From NCBI RefSeq assembly GCF_019583405.1, contig NZ_SZUU01000013.1:1-64000 (forward strand): a stretch of 64,000 nt of DNA. Direction: 5' to 3'. The position numbers and the translations under genes are program-made. The notes below the pieces were generated by a model, which worked only from the letters and a program-made list of their open reading frames with translations, was not told the DNA's origin and did not search any database. This DNA is from Bacteroides fragilis (GTDB taxonomy: Bacteria > Bacteroidota > Bacteroidia > Bacteroidales > Bacteroidaceae). Below, piece by piece: positions 17,537 to 25,834 of this stretch (within the stretch, counting starts at the first letter, position 1; each line of letters opens with the position of its first letter).

Positions 17537-18079
17537 TTATGAATAGCTGTTATAAGAAATAATTTTCCCGCTTTCTTTTCGGATCTTTTTCCGTTTCTCC
17601 TTCACCGGATAGCCAATCAGCACATCCAGCAACACACGTTTCGAAGACGGAATACCGGTCAGGCTCTTCACCTCTTTCTCGTCAAACCAACCGAGTATGC
17701 ACGATCCCAACCCTTCGCTTTCGGCAGCCAGCACAATGTGCGCAACCGCAATGCCTATATCGATCTGCGGAAAATGCTTCCCTTTCAGTTTGCCGCCCAG
17801 CCTGGACGTTATGTTAGCCGACTCTTCTACAATCAGTATGTGCACGGGAGCATCTTTAGCAAATTTATTCATTCCCAACCCCGCAGCAGCTTTGCCAACC
17901 TTCTCCGCCAATAACGGATCGGTTACTACCACAAACTTCCAGGGCTGCGCATTGCATGCGGAAGGTGCCAAACGTCCTGCCTCAAGGATACGTTCCAGTT
18001 TATCCGGTTCCACAGGACGTGATTTATCATAGGCCCTGTCACTTTGCCGGGCATTTACCAATTGCAGAAAGTCGTTCAT
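17537..18079 (-). CDS. nitroreductase-family flavoprotein
   Basis: FMN-dependent oxidoreductase of the nitroreductase fold, 180 aa. The N-terminal RQSDRAYDKSRPVEPDKLER with the Arg-Ser-x-Arg FMN-binding segment, APSACNAQPWKFVVV, and the C-terminal GYPVKEKRKK are typical. ESEGLGSCILGWFDE is the second cofactor-side motif. The physiological substrate is unknown. It is 11 bp downstream of ribE, so the two probably share a transcript, which fits a flavin enzyme beside a riboflavin gene. Confidence 0.87.
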   Translation of the reverse strand: MNDFLQLVNARQSDRAYDKSRPVEPDKLERILEAGRLAPSACNAQPWKFVVVTDPLLAEKVGKAAAGLGMNKFAKDAPVHILIVEESANITSRLGGKLKGKHFPQIDIGIAVAHIVLAAESEGLGSCILGWFDEKEVKSLTGIPSSKRVLLDVLIGYPVKEKRKKIRKESGKIISYNSYS

Positions 18080-18090
18080 ACCTGGTCCTG

Positions 18091-18693
18091 CTATTTATAT
18101 TGAATCATCCGGCTGATGTACTTGCCGATGATGTCAAATTCAAGGTTCACAATACTGCCTACCTCAAAAGTATGGAAATTGGTATGCTCGTAAGTATATG
18201 GAATAATCGCTACCTGGAAAGTATCGTCCGTCGGATTGCATACCGTCAGACTGACACCGTTCACCGTTACCGATCCCTTATCTACGGTGATATAGCCACG
18301 TTTAGCCATTTCCTTGTCGAAAGCATATTTAAACGTGAAATACCAACTTCCGTCCGCATCTTTTATACCGATACATTCGGCAGTCTGATCCACATGTCCC
18401 TGCACAATGTGTCCGTCCAGACGTCCGTTCATCATCATACTGCGTTCCACGTTCACCTTGTCCCCCACCTTCAGCAACCGGAGGTTCGAGCGGTCCAGTG
18501 TCTCTTTCATGGCAGTCACTGTATAGGTATCTTCCGCCATGCTGACCACAGTCAGACAGACTCCATTGTGCGAGATACTCTGATCTATCTTCAACTCGTT
18601 TACAAACGAACACTTCAGTGTGAAATGTATATTCTCCTGGTCTTTCACCAGTGCTACAACGGTAGCGTACTCTTCTACGATTCCGGAAAACAT
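18091..18693 (-). CDS. ribE: riboflavin synthase alpha subunit
   Basis: Makes riboflavin from two molecules of 6,7-dimethyl-8-ribityllumazine. 200 aa with the two lumazine-binding repeats: MFSGIVEEYATV at the N-terminus and GHIVQGHVDQT at about 95, each followed by the SLTV-type segment (HNGVCLTV; VNGVSLTV). I used the ATG at 18693, since the family begins MFSGIVE; an upstream in-frame ATG at 18723 adds a non-conserved stretch. No riboswitch is visible upstream. Confidence 0.92.
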   Translation of the reverse strand: MFSGIVEEYATVVALVKDQENIHFTLKCSFVNELKIDQSISHNGVCLTVVSMAEDTYTVTAMKETLDRSNLRLLKVGDKVNVERSMMMNGRLDGHIVQGHVDQTAECIGIKDADGSWYFTFKYAFDKEMAKRGYITVDKGSVTVNGVSLTVCNPTDDTFQVAIIPYTYEHTNFHTFEVGSIVNLEFDIIGKYISRMIQYK

Positions 18694-18796
18694 AGTTCTA
18701 TTTTTAATATTAGGATTTACCATTCAAAAGATGCATACGCGCATCAACAGGGGTCAAAGATACAAAGAAAATGGGAGAGAGTGAATGAATAAACAT

Positions 18797-18830
18797 AAAA
18801 AAGCGGGGCTTTTCACAAAGCTCCGCTTTT
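18797..18830 (-). terminator. terminator-like hairpin upstream of ribE
   Basis: 11-bp stem (one G-U pair) with loop TTTCACAAA-like and a run of six T on the minus strand. It could be a second terminator for the pst-phoU transcript. The gap 18694-19073 holds this hairpin, the phoU terminator and AT-rich sequence. Confidence 0.5.
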
Positions 18831-18981
18831 CAGTTTTCAATAGGTATTAGTTTTTTTTTAAGGTAAAAAGATTGTTTTCAGGATAACGGTGCAAATATAG
18901 GTGCTTTTCTCGTTATGAACCAAATATAAAAACATGTCATATAACATCTTTTTGATTTTTCTTTGGATTTATTATCATTTC

Positions 18982-19015
18982 AAAAAAAACTCCTGTAACC
19001 GAACCGTTACAGGAG
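18982..19015 (-). terminator. intrinsic terminator after phoU
   Basis: Minus strand: CTCCTGTAAC, 6-nt loop, GTTACAGGAG, then eight T. It is a perfect 10-bp stem about 60 bp past the phoU stop. Confidence 0.85.
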
Positions 19016-19073
19016 ACAAATATATGACATTTTTTTAAGTAGCACTAATTTTTGTTTAAAAATTTGCGATTTA

Positions 19074-19763
19074 TTATTTAGAGGGATAATGCTCTTCAAC
19101 CTTGCCACTATGCTTCAAGACCTTAGCATCGATGAAAAAGACTATTTCTTCTGCAATATTCGTTATATGGTCGCCAGAACGTTCCAATTTACGGAATACT
19201 CCCACCAGATTGAGGCAAGACATAGTGCTTTCGGGATGCTCTTTGATATACTCTGCCAAAACAGCCGTAGCCTCCGCATTGATCTCGTCCAATAAATTAT
19301 CTTTAGCGAATACCGAGGTTGCCAGTTCGAGACTTTCTTCGTTCAGCGCACGTTTGGCCACCTCGAGCATAGAAAGTACCTGTTTCTGCATCTCTTCCAG
19401 ACGGAGTCGTTTCAATAATTCCTCATCCAGAATCGGCTCTTCACTCTTCACGACAAAGCGTGCGATTCCCTCGGCAAAGTCGCCTAAACGCTCCAGATTC
19501 GTATTGATTTTCAACATGGCCAACACAAAGCGAAGATCGATGGCTACCGGATTATACAAGGCAATCACATCCTCCACGTCACTGTCTATCTTCAACTCGA
19601 AAGCATTCACTCTGCGCTCACGGACAATCACCTGCTGGGCCAGTTCCTTATCCAGTGTCAGTACAGCCTCTCCTGCTCTATCCAGCTGATTGTAAACCAA
19701 TGTCCACATCTCGTCTATTTCCTTTTTCAGCAGAACAAGTTCTGATTCTATAAACTTCACCAT
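19074..19763 (-). CDS. phoU: phosphate signalling protein PhoU
   Basis: Helical regulator of 229 aa that links the Pst transporter to phosphate control. Two PhoU three-helix repeats are visible: one with LDKELAQQVIVRERRVNAFE and VALYNPVAIDLRFVLAML-like segments, the other near ERSGDHITNIAEEIVFF, the conserved metal-binding signature. Last gene of pstC-pstA-pstB-phoU and followed by a strong terminator. A TATATTTG (19791-19798, plus-strand complement) upstream could give an additional internal start. Confidence 0.92.
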   Translation of the reverse strand: MVKFIESELVLLKKEIDEMWTLVYNQLDRAGEAVLTLDKELAQQVIVRERRVNAFELKIDSDVEDVIALYNPVAIDLRFVLAMLKINTNLERLGDFAEGIARFVVKSEEPILDEELLKRLRLEEMQKQVLSMLEVAKRALNEESLELATSVFAKDNLLDEINAEATAVLAEYIKEHPESTMSCLNLVGVFRKLERSGDHITNIAEEIVFFIDAKVLKHSGKVEEHYPSK

Positions 19764-19843
19764 ACTCTATGTATTAAATTAATTATTAAGCAAATATACA
19801 ATATAAAACCATGTTTCGACGATCTGCGTCGAAAAATCAAAGG

Positions 19844-20605
19844 TTACCCGAATCGTCCGGTAATATAATTCTGGGTGGCTTCTTTCTCCGGATTCGTAAA
19901 GATCTTCTTTGTATCGCCAAACTCCACCATCTGTCCCATATAGAAAAATGCCGTCTTATCACTGACACGGGCCGCCTGCTGCATGTTGTGCGTCACAATC
20001 ACAATGGTATACCGTTCTTTCAGTTCATGAATCAATTCTTCCACCTTTGCCGTCGAAATAGGGTCAAGTGCCGAAGCCGGCTCGTCCATCAGCAGCACCG
20101 AAGGAGATACAGCCATCGCACGGGCGATACAAAGGCGTTGCTGTTGTCCGCCGGATAGAGCAAAAGCCGATTCCTTCAGTTTGTCCTTCACTTCATCCCA
20201 AAGGGCGGCACCCTTCAGGGTCTCCTCCACCCGCTGCCGGATAAAAGCATTATCTTTCACTCCGTTCACCCTCAATCCGTAAGCAACATTCTCAAAAATG
20301 CTTTTCGGAAAAGGATTGGGACGCTGGAACACCATGCCTACGTTTTTACGAAGTTCGTCTACCTGCACTCCTTTGTCATAGATATTTTCACCATCTATAC
20401 GGATTTCCCCCGTCAAGCGAATGGCAGGGATCAAATCGTTCATACGATTGAAAAGACGCAGAAAAGTAGATTTTCCACATCCGGAAGGACCTATAAACGC
20501 GACTACAGATTTTTCTTCAATCTGCATACTGATTCCCTTCAGTGCATGGAAGTCACCATACCAGAAATTCACGTCACGCGCATCAATTTTCACTGTTGTA
20601 TCCAT
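19844..20605 (-). CDS. pstB: phosphate ABC transporter ATP-binding protein PstB
   Basis: ATPase of the high-affinity phosphate importer (253 aa). Walker A GPSGCGKST, Q-loop region VGMVFQRPNPFPKSI typical of PstB, signature LSGGQQQRLCIARAMA, Walker B VLLMDEPASALDP, and switch His in VTHNMQQAARVSD. It lies 22 bp after pstA in the pst operon. Confidence 0.95.
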   Translation of the reverse strand: MDTTVKIDARDVNFWYGDFHALKGISMQIEEKSVVAFIGPSGCGKSTFLRLFNRMNDLIPAIRLTGEIRIDGENIYDKGVQVDELRKNVGMVFQRPNPFPKSIFENVAYGLRVNGVKDNAFIRQRVEETLKGAALWDEVKDKLKESAFALSGGQQQRLCIARAMAVSPSVLLMDEPASALDPISTAKVEELIHELKERYTIVIVTHNMQQAARVSDKTAFFYMGQMVEFGDTKKIFTNPEKEATQNYITGRFG

Positions 20606-20627
20606 ATTTTTTTGTTGTACTCCGTCA

Positions 20628-21503
20628 CTAATTCATTTTTACTTTTTTCTCAAAATACTTCCGTAAAGCATTGGCCAGCAGGTTCACCAGGAGTATGATC
20701 GCAATCAATACCAAAGCCGTCCCGTAAGCCAAAGGCAACTGTGCCTCCATATCCGTGCCACTGGTCGATATCACATACAAATGATAAGGCAGCGCCATAC
20801 ACTGGTCTAAAATGCTTGTCGGCAACTGCGGAAGAAAATATGCCGCACACGTGAACAGGATCGGAGCCGTTTCTCCCGACACACGTCCCAAGGCAAGGAT
20901 CAGTCCGGTTATGATATTCGGCATCCCCATAGGCAGAATCACGTGCCAGATGGTCTGCAACTTGGTAGCTCCCAGTGCACGGCTTCCCTCACGCATGCTG
21001 TCCGGTATCGCCTTCAGCGCCTCTTCCGTGGTACGGATCACCAAAGGTACACAAAGCAATCCTAATGTCAATGAACCGGCCAGAATGCTATCTCCGAAGT
21101 CCATATAATTAACGAACAAAGCCATACCAAAGAGACCGAAAACAATCGACGGAATGCCGCTCAGGTTATTGGTCATCACACGGATAAACCTCACCAGTTT
21201 TCCTTTCGGCGCATACTCGTTCATGTAAATTCCACTCATCACTCCCACCGGAAATGCAAAGAGCGCACTGCCTGTCATCAGATAGAATGTGCCCACGATA
21301 GCCGGCCAGATACCTCCTCCCGTCATCCCGTCGGTAGGTGCCGATGTGAGAAAATCCCAACTGATGACACCGATACCCTTGTAAATGATGAACCCTAAAA
21401 TCGCAAACAGAATCAGCACAATGCATAAACTCAGCAACCGGAATATGCCGAAAGCGATGCCCTGCGAACGCCTTTTAGCTCTTGTATTATTCAGTATTTC
21501 CAT
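20628..21503 (-). CDS. pstA: phosphate ABC transporter permease PstA
   Basis: Membrane subunit of 291 aa with six predicted transmembrane segments. The EAA-like coupling loop is visible as SMREGSRALGATKLQTIWHVILP, and the channel segment as NNLSGIPSIVFGLFGMALFV. It starts one base after the pstC stop, indicating tight coupling. Confidence 0.94.
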   Translation of the reverse strand: MEILNNTRAKRRSQGIAFGIFRLLSLCIVLILFAILGFIIYKGIGVISWDFLTSAPTDGMTGGGIWPAIVGTFYLMTGSALFAFPVGVMSGIYMNEYAPKGKLVRFIRVMTNNLSGIPSIVFGLFGMALFVNYMDFGDSILAGSLTLGLLCVPLVIRTTEEALKAIPDSMREGSRALGATKLQTIWHVILPMGMPNIITGLILALGRVSGETAPILFTCAAYFLPQLPTSILDQCMALPYHLYVISTSGTDMEAQLPLAYGTALVLIAIILLVNLLANALRKYFEKKVKMN

Positions 21504-21504
21504 A

Positions 21505-22701
21505 TTACTTACTACGTTTTACGCCCTTAGATGAAATATACTCCACGCTAAAGTTGATGATTAATGTAATGAAGAACAGCACGACTCCTAAAAGGAAAAG
21601 AGCCTGATAGTGTGGTCCCCCTGCCGGTGCCTCTCCAAGTTCGGCCGCAATGGTGGCAGGGATCGTACGCAAAGGTTCGAGAATCGTAGTCGGAATCACG
21701 GCCGCATTTCCGGTTACCATCAGAACAGCCATCGTCTCGCCGATGGCACGTCCGATGCCGAGCACCACCCCCGAAGTAATGCCTGAAATAGAATAAGGGA
21801 TCACCACTTTATAAATGGTCTGCCACTGTGAAGCCCCGAGTGCCAGACTCGCTTCACGCATCGCACGGGGACAATTACGCATCGCGTCTTCAGTCACCGT
21901 TATAATCGTGGGCAATGCCATGATGGCAAGCACTATACTTCCGGCGAGTCCACTCTCACCTACCGGCAAATCGAATACCTTCTGAATCAGAGGCACAATC
22001 ACGATCAACCCGAAAAAACCATATACAACCGAAGGAATGCCACTCAACAACTCGATCACCGGCTTCAGCCAACCGCGCACTTTCGGGTTGGCGACCTCGG
22101 ACATATAGATCGACACCGACAGCCCGAACGGCAAAGCAATCAATATGGCAAACAGGCTCACCCAAAGCGTACCGGTAATCAGCGGCAGAAAGCCGAACAG
22201 GGGTGCCGGTGTTGCCGTGGGAAACCATTCCGCTCCGGCAAACACATCTTTCACGGAAATGGTATTATCCTTTATAAAATGCACCGCATCCGGCTGAGTT
22301 ACAAACTTCTGAGGAATAAAAGCTACGATCCCGGGCGTCTTCTGAATCAACTCCATAATCTTTGCCCCGGCATTTTCGTATGCCTCTCCCAGTTCTTCTT
22401 CCGAGTAGTAATGCGTGATGTCTTCCAGGCGGAACACCCGGATCGGCAGATCTTCACCACCCAGTTCTTTCCAGTTGGTGATCTCTTCGTCAAAAACATC
22501 TTTAATCTGCATCGGTGTCAGTTCACTGACCTTGTTATCTTTGTTCAGTGCCAGCACATACCCTTCTTCGATAACCTTACTGCTGAACAGCCCGAATGCC
22601 TCTGTAAAAAGGAAAAGCACAATCAGCACAATCGTAATACTCGTTACAAATCCGCTACAGGTCAAAATTCCTTCTATAATCCTTTCAAAAACCTTTTTCA
22701 T
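21505..22701 (-). CDS. pstC: phosphate ABC transporter permease PstC with a PstS-like insertion
   Basis: Permease subunit of 398 aa, about 80-100 longer than usual. After the first membrane helix (about 18-38) comes a periplasmic insertion (about 42-155) that resembles PstS: LTPMQIKDVFDEEITNWKEL (61-80) parallels LTRRQLEDIFRGKITNWKQV of PstS in this window, with the following GG(E/D)D, and KTPGIVAF parallels TKGAIGYV. The normal permease follows, with the coupling loop AMREASLALGASQWQTIYKV and LLSGIPSVVYGFFGLIV. It leads the pstCAB-phoU operon, divergent from pstS. Confidence 0.92.
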   Translation of the reverse strand: MKKVFERIIEGILTCSGFVTSITIVLIVLFLFTEAFGLFSSKVIEEGYVLALNKDNKVSELTPMQIKDVFDEEITNWKELGGEDLPIRVFRLEDITHYYSEEELGEAYENAGAKIMELIQKTPGIVAFIPQKFVTQPDAVHFIKDNTISVKDVFAGAEWFPTATPAPLFGFLPLITGTLWVSLFAILIALPFGLSVSIYMSEVANPKVRGWLKPVIELLSGIPSVVYGFFGLIVIVPLIQKVFDLPVGESGLAGSIVLAIMALPTIITVTEDAMRNCPRAMREASLALGASQWQTIYKVVIPYSISGITSGVVLGIGRAIGETMAVLMVTGNAAVIPTTILEPLRTIPATIAAELGEAPAGGPHYQALFLLGVVLFFITLIINFSVEYISSKGVKRSK

Positions 22702-22770
22702 ACCATCTGATTTTCATGATGCAAAGAAACAGAGTAAGTATTAAGGATGTGTGAATACCGTTTGAAGGAA

Positions 22771-22803
22771 GTGTTTCAAAGGTGTTACATTTGTGTTACA
22801 AGG
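22771..22803. promoter_or_regulatory. Pho-box-like operator: three 11-bp direct repeats
   Basis: TGTTTCA, 4 nt, TGTTACA, 4 nt, TGTTACA: 7-bp repeats with an 11-bp period, the same architecture as PhoB boxes elsewhere. A related copy in the opposite sense follows at about 22820-22841 (TGAAACAAGAATGTAATACA). It lies between divergent pstC and pstS. A TTTCTTTG -7-like box for pstC (22722-22729) and TTTATTTG for pstS (22848-22855) flank it. The PhoB link is inferred. Confidence 0.55.
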
Positions 22804-22871
22804 CGGAATATCGAACGTTTTGAAACAAGAATGTAATACACTATTGCTTTATTTGCACATAAATATAGAAT

Positions 22872-23000
22872 CCACCACAGGATTCACCACAGAGTACACG
22901 GAGTACACGGAGAAATTCGTTTTCTCTAAAATACTGTAACAAGAGATTAAAGACCTGTGAGACTCTGTGTACTCTGTGTACTCTGTGTACTCTGTGGTGA
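22872..23000. repeat. dispersed palindromic element, copy 5
   Basis: Left arm with two TACACGGAG units after CACCACAGAG, right arm with CTCTGTGTA units ending CTGTGGTGA. It occupies the probable 5' untranslated region of pstS and ends 22 bp before its start codon. Confidence 0.8.
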
Positions 23001-23022
23001 GTCAAATTCAAAACTCAATTAT

Positions 23023-23835
23023 ATGAAAGTTAGAACTATCTTATTCGCCGCCCTCTCCCTCGCAGCACTGCATGCCAATGCCCAACGCATTAAAGGCAGT
23101 GACACCGTATTGCCCGTAGCCCAGCAAACAGCCGAACGCTTCATGAACCGGGAACCCGATGCCCGTGTCACCGTCACCGGAGGTGGTACAGGAGTGGGTA
23201 TCTCCGCCCTGTTGGATAATACCACTGACATCGCCATGGCCTCACGCCCCATTAAGTTCAGCGAAAAGATGAAAGCCAAAGCTGCCAAACGGGACATAGA
23301 CGAAGTGATCATTGCCTATGACGCGCTTGCCGTTGTTGTCCACCCGTCCAATCCGGTGAAGCAACTCACCCGCCGGCAACTCGAAGACATCTTCCGCGGC
23401 AAGATAACCAACTGGAAACAGGTGGGAGGCGATGACCGCAAGATCGTGGTTTACTCCCGAGAGACCTCTTCCGGTACCTACGAATTCTTTAAGGAGAGCG
23501 TCCTCAAGAACAAGAATTATATGAGTAGCAGCCTTTCCATGCCTGCCACCGGAGCCATTATCCAGTCGGTCAGCCAGACCAAAGGTGCCATTGGTTACGT
23601 AGGACTCGCCTATGTGTCTCCACGCATCAAAACCCTGTCCGTTTCGTATGACGGCGAGCACTATGCCGGTCCCACCGTAGAGAACGCCACCAACAAGACC
23701 TATCCCATTGTCCGCCCCCTCTATTATTATTACGATGTAAAGAACAAAGCACAAATCGCTCCCCTGCTCGAGTTTATTCTCTCTCCCGAGGGACAGGATA
23801 TTATAAAAAAGAGTGGATATATACCCGTGAAATAA
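23023..23835 (+). CDS. pstS: periplasmic phosphate-binding protein PstS
   Basis: Captures phosphate for the Pst importer. 270 aa from the ATG at 23023, with signal peptide MKVRTILFAALSLAALHANA. Phosphate-binding segments are IKGSDTVLPVAQ, VTGGGTGVGISAL, SRPIK, and SRETSSGTYEFF. An in-frame ATG at 22957 lies inside a palindromic repeat and would remove a proper signal peptide, so I rejected it. Divergent from pstCAB-phoU. Confidence 0.93.
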   Translation: MKVRTILFAALSLAALHANAQRIKGSDTVLPVAQQTAERFMNREPDARVTVTGGGTGVGISALLDNTTDIAMASRPIKFSEKMKAKAAKRDIDEVIIAYDALAVVVHPSNPVKQLTRRQLEDIFRGKITNWKQVGGDDRKIVVYSRETSSGTYEFFKESVLKNKNYMSSSLSMPATGAIIQSVSQTKGAIGYVGLAYVSPRIKTLSVSYDGEHYAGPTVENATNKTYPIVRPLYYYYDVKNKAQIAPLLEFILSPEGQDIIKKSGYIPVK

Positions 23836-23856
23836 GGTTATACAAAAAAAATATCC

Positions 23857-23864
23857 TACTTTTG
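23857..23864 (+). promoter_or_regulatory. -7 box of glnS
   Basis: TACTTTTG followed by GCA, 33 bp before the glnS start codon. No good TTTG is seen 20 bp upstream. Confidence 0.4.
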
Positions 23865-23896
23865 CAGCAACTTATTAGCTACGAGCTTTTATAATA

Positions 23897-25645
23897 ATGA
23901 CAGATATGACAGATATAAAAAACGAAGAGGCAGGCGAAAAGAAAAGCCTTAATTTCATTGAACAGGCAGTAGAAAATGATTTGAAAGCAGGAAAGAACGG
24001 AGGCAGAGTACAAACACGTTTCCCGCCGGAACCCAACGGTTACCTGCACATCGGGCACGCCAAAGCTATTTGTCTCGACTTCGGCATCGCTGCCGCACAT
24101 GGCGGTGTGTGCAACCTTCGTTTCGACGACACTAACCCGACGAAAGAGGATATGGAATATGTAGAAGCCATACAGGAAGACATCCAATGGTTAGGATTCC
24201 AGTGGGGCAACGTATATTATGCCTCGGATTATTTCCAGCAGTTATGGGACTTTGCCGTCACTCTGATTAAAGAAGGCAAAGCTTACGTAGACGAACAGAC
24301 CTCAGAACAGATAGCACAACAGAAAGGTACTCCCACCCAACCCGGTGTCGAGAGTCCGTACCGCAACCGTCCCATCGAGGAGAGCCTTGCCTTGTTCGAA
24401 AAGATGAATAGCGACGAAGCCAAGGAAGGTTCCATGGTGCTTCGTGCCAAGATCGACATGGCCAGCCCCAATATGCACTTCCGCGACCCGATCATGTACC
24501 GCATCCTGCATGTGGCACACCACCGCACCGGAACCCAATGGAAAGCCTATCCGATGTACGACTTCGCACACGGTCAGAGCGACTATTTCGAAGGAGTCAC
24601 CCACTCACTCTGTACGCTCGAGTTCGTACCTCACCGCCCTCTTTACGATCTGTTCATCGACTGGTTGAAAGAAGGTAAGGATCTGGACGACAACCGCCCC
24701 CGCCAGACAGAGTTCAACAAACTGAATCTCAATTATACCCTGATGAGTAAGCGTAACCTGCTTATCCTCGTCAAAGAAGGCCTGGTCAACGACTGGGACG
24801 ATCCCCGTATGCCGACCCTCTGCGGATTCCGCCGTCGCGGCTATTCTCCCGAATCCATCCGTAAGTTCATCGATAAAATAGGTTACACCACTTACGATGC
24901 ACTCAACGACTTCGCCCTGCTCGAAAGCGCCGTACGCGAAGACCTGAATGCCCGTGCCACCCGTGTATCCGCCGTACTGAACCCCGTGAAACTGATCATC
25001 ACCAACTATCCCGAAGGACAAGTTGAAGAACTGGAAGCCATCAACAACCCCGAAGATCCGACAGCCGGAAGCCATACCATCGAGTTCAGCCGCGAACTGT
25101 GGATGGAACGCGATGACTTCATGGAAGATGCCCCGAAAAAATATTTCCGCATGACTCCGGGACAGGAAGTGCGTCTGAAGAACGCCTACATCGTAAAATG
25201 TACAGGCTGCAAGAAAGACGAGAACGGCACCGTGACCGAGGTATACTGCGAATACGATCCCAACACCAGAAGCGGTATGCCGGATGCCAACCGCAAAGTG
25301 AAAGGTACCCTTCATTGGCTCAGCTGCAACCATTGCCTGCCGGCAGAGGTGCGTCTGTACGACCGTCTCTGGAAAGTGGAAAACCCGCGCGACGAAATGG
25401 CAGCCATCCGCGAAGCCAAAGGTTGCGATGCCCTCGAAGCCATGAAGGAAATGATCAATCCGGATTCACTGACCGTACTGCCCCATTGCTATATAGAGAA
25501 GTACGTGGCCGACATGCCCGCGCTCTCTTACCTGCAATTCCAGCGTATCGGTTATTTCAATATCGACAAAGATTCCGCCCCCGGACATCTGGTATTCAAC
25601 CGCACCGTAGGGCTGAAAGATACCTGGGGAAAAATCAATAAATAA
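23897..25645 (+). CDS. glnS: glutaminyl-tRNA synthetase
   Basis: Charges tRNA-Gln with glutamine; class I synthetase of 582 aa. HIGH motif in PPEPNGYLHIGHAKA (about 43-57), KMSKS-equivalent LMSKRNL (about 288), and the glutamine-specific region RFDDTNPTKED. The anticodon-binding beta-barrels follow (VRLKNAYIVKCTG; LHWLS). The start at 23897 is the first ATG after the -7 box. A complete minus-strand ORF within it (24605-25333) is only a shadow. Confidence 0.95.
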   Translation: MTDMTDIKNEEAGEKKSLNFIEQAVENDLKAGKNGGRVQTRFPPEPNGYLHIGHAKAICLDFGIAAAHGGVCNLRFDDTNPTKEDMEYVEAIQEDIQWLGFQWGNVYYASDYFQQLWDFAVTLIKEGKAYVDEQTSEQIAQQKGTPTQPGVESPYRNRPIEESLALFEKMNSDEAKEGSMVLRAKIDMASPNMHFRDPIMYRILHVAHHRTGTQWKAYPMYDFAHGQSDYFEGVTHSLCTLEFVPHRPLYDLFIDWLKEGKDLDDNRPRQTEFNKLNLNYTLMSKRNLLILVKEGLVNDWDDPRMPTLCGFRRRGYSPESIRKFIDKIGYTTYDALNDFALLESAVREDLNARATRVSAVLNPVKLIITNYPEGQVEELEAINNPEDPTAGSHTIEFSRELWMERDDFMEDAPKKYFRMTPGQEVRLKNAYIVKCTGCKKDENGTVTEVYCEYDPNTRSGMPDANRKVKGTLHWLSCNHCLPAEVRLYDRLWKVENPRDEMAAIREAKGCDALEAMKEMINPDSLTVLPHCYIEKYVADMPALSYLQFQRIGYFNIDKDSAPGHLVFNRTVGLKDTWGKINK

Positions 25646-25679
25646 CTTTTTGGAGCAAGGAGGGAGTGTATGCCGAAAC

Positions 25680-25768
25680 TCACCACAGAGGACACAGAGT
25701 TTTAATTTAAAAACCGGTTCCGGGGAAAATAAATTTTTCCTCTGTGAACTCTGTGTCCTCCGTGGTAA
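25680..25768. repeat. dispersed palindromic element, copy 6
   Basis: Arms CACCACAGAGGACACAGAG and CTCTGTGTCCTCCGTGGT: the 'GGAC' variant appears in both arms. It lies between glnS and the TPR gene. Confidence 0.8.
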
Positions 25769-25834
25769 AAAGAGTTATGACATACCTTCTCCCGCCGAAT
25801 CAAATGATTATTAACTGTATAATTGCTAATTAAA

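Noticed and set aside
17956..18792. 278-codon plus-strand ORF
   Set aside because: Lies opposite ribE and the nitroreductase gene, both well supported.
23242..23754. 170-codon minus-strand ORF
   Set aside because: Antisense to pstS; no independent support.
24605..25333. 242-codon minus-strand ORF
   Set aside because: Shadow of glnS, which is strongly conserved on the other strand.
25680..25768. Palindromic elements interpreted as ordinary intrinsic terminators
   Set aside because: Copies also lie between divergent promoters and inside an operon, and most lack a T-run, so this cannot be their general role.
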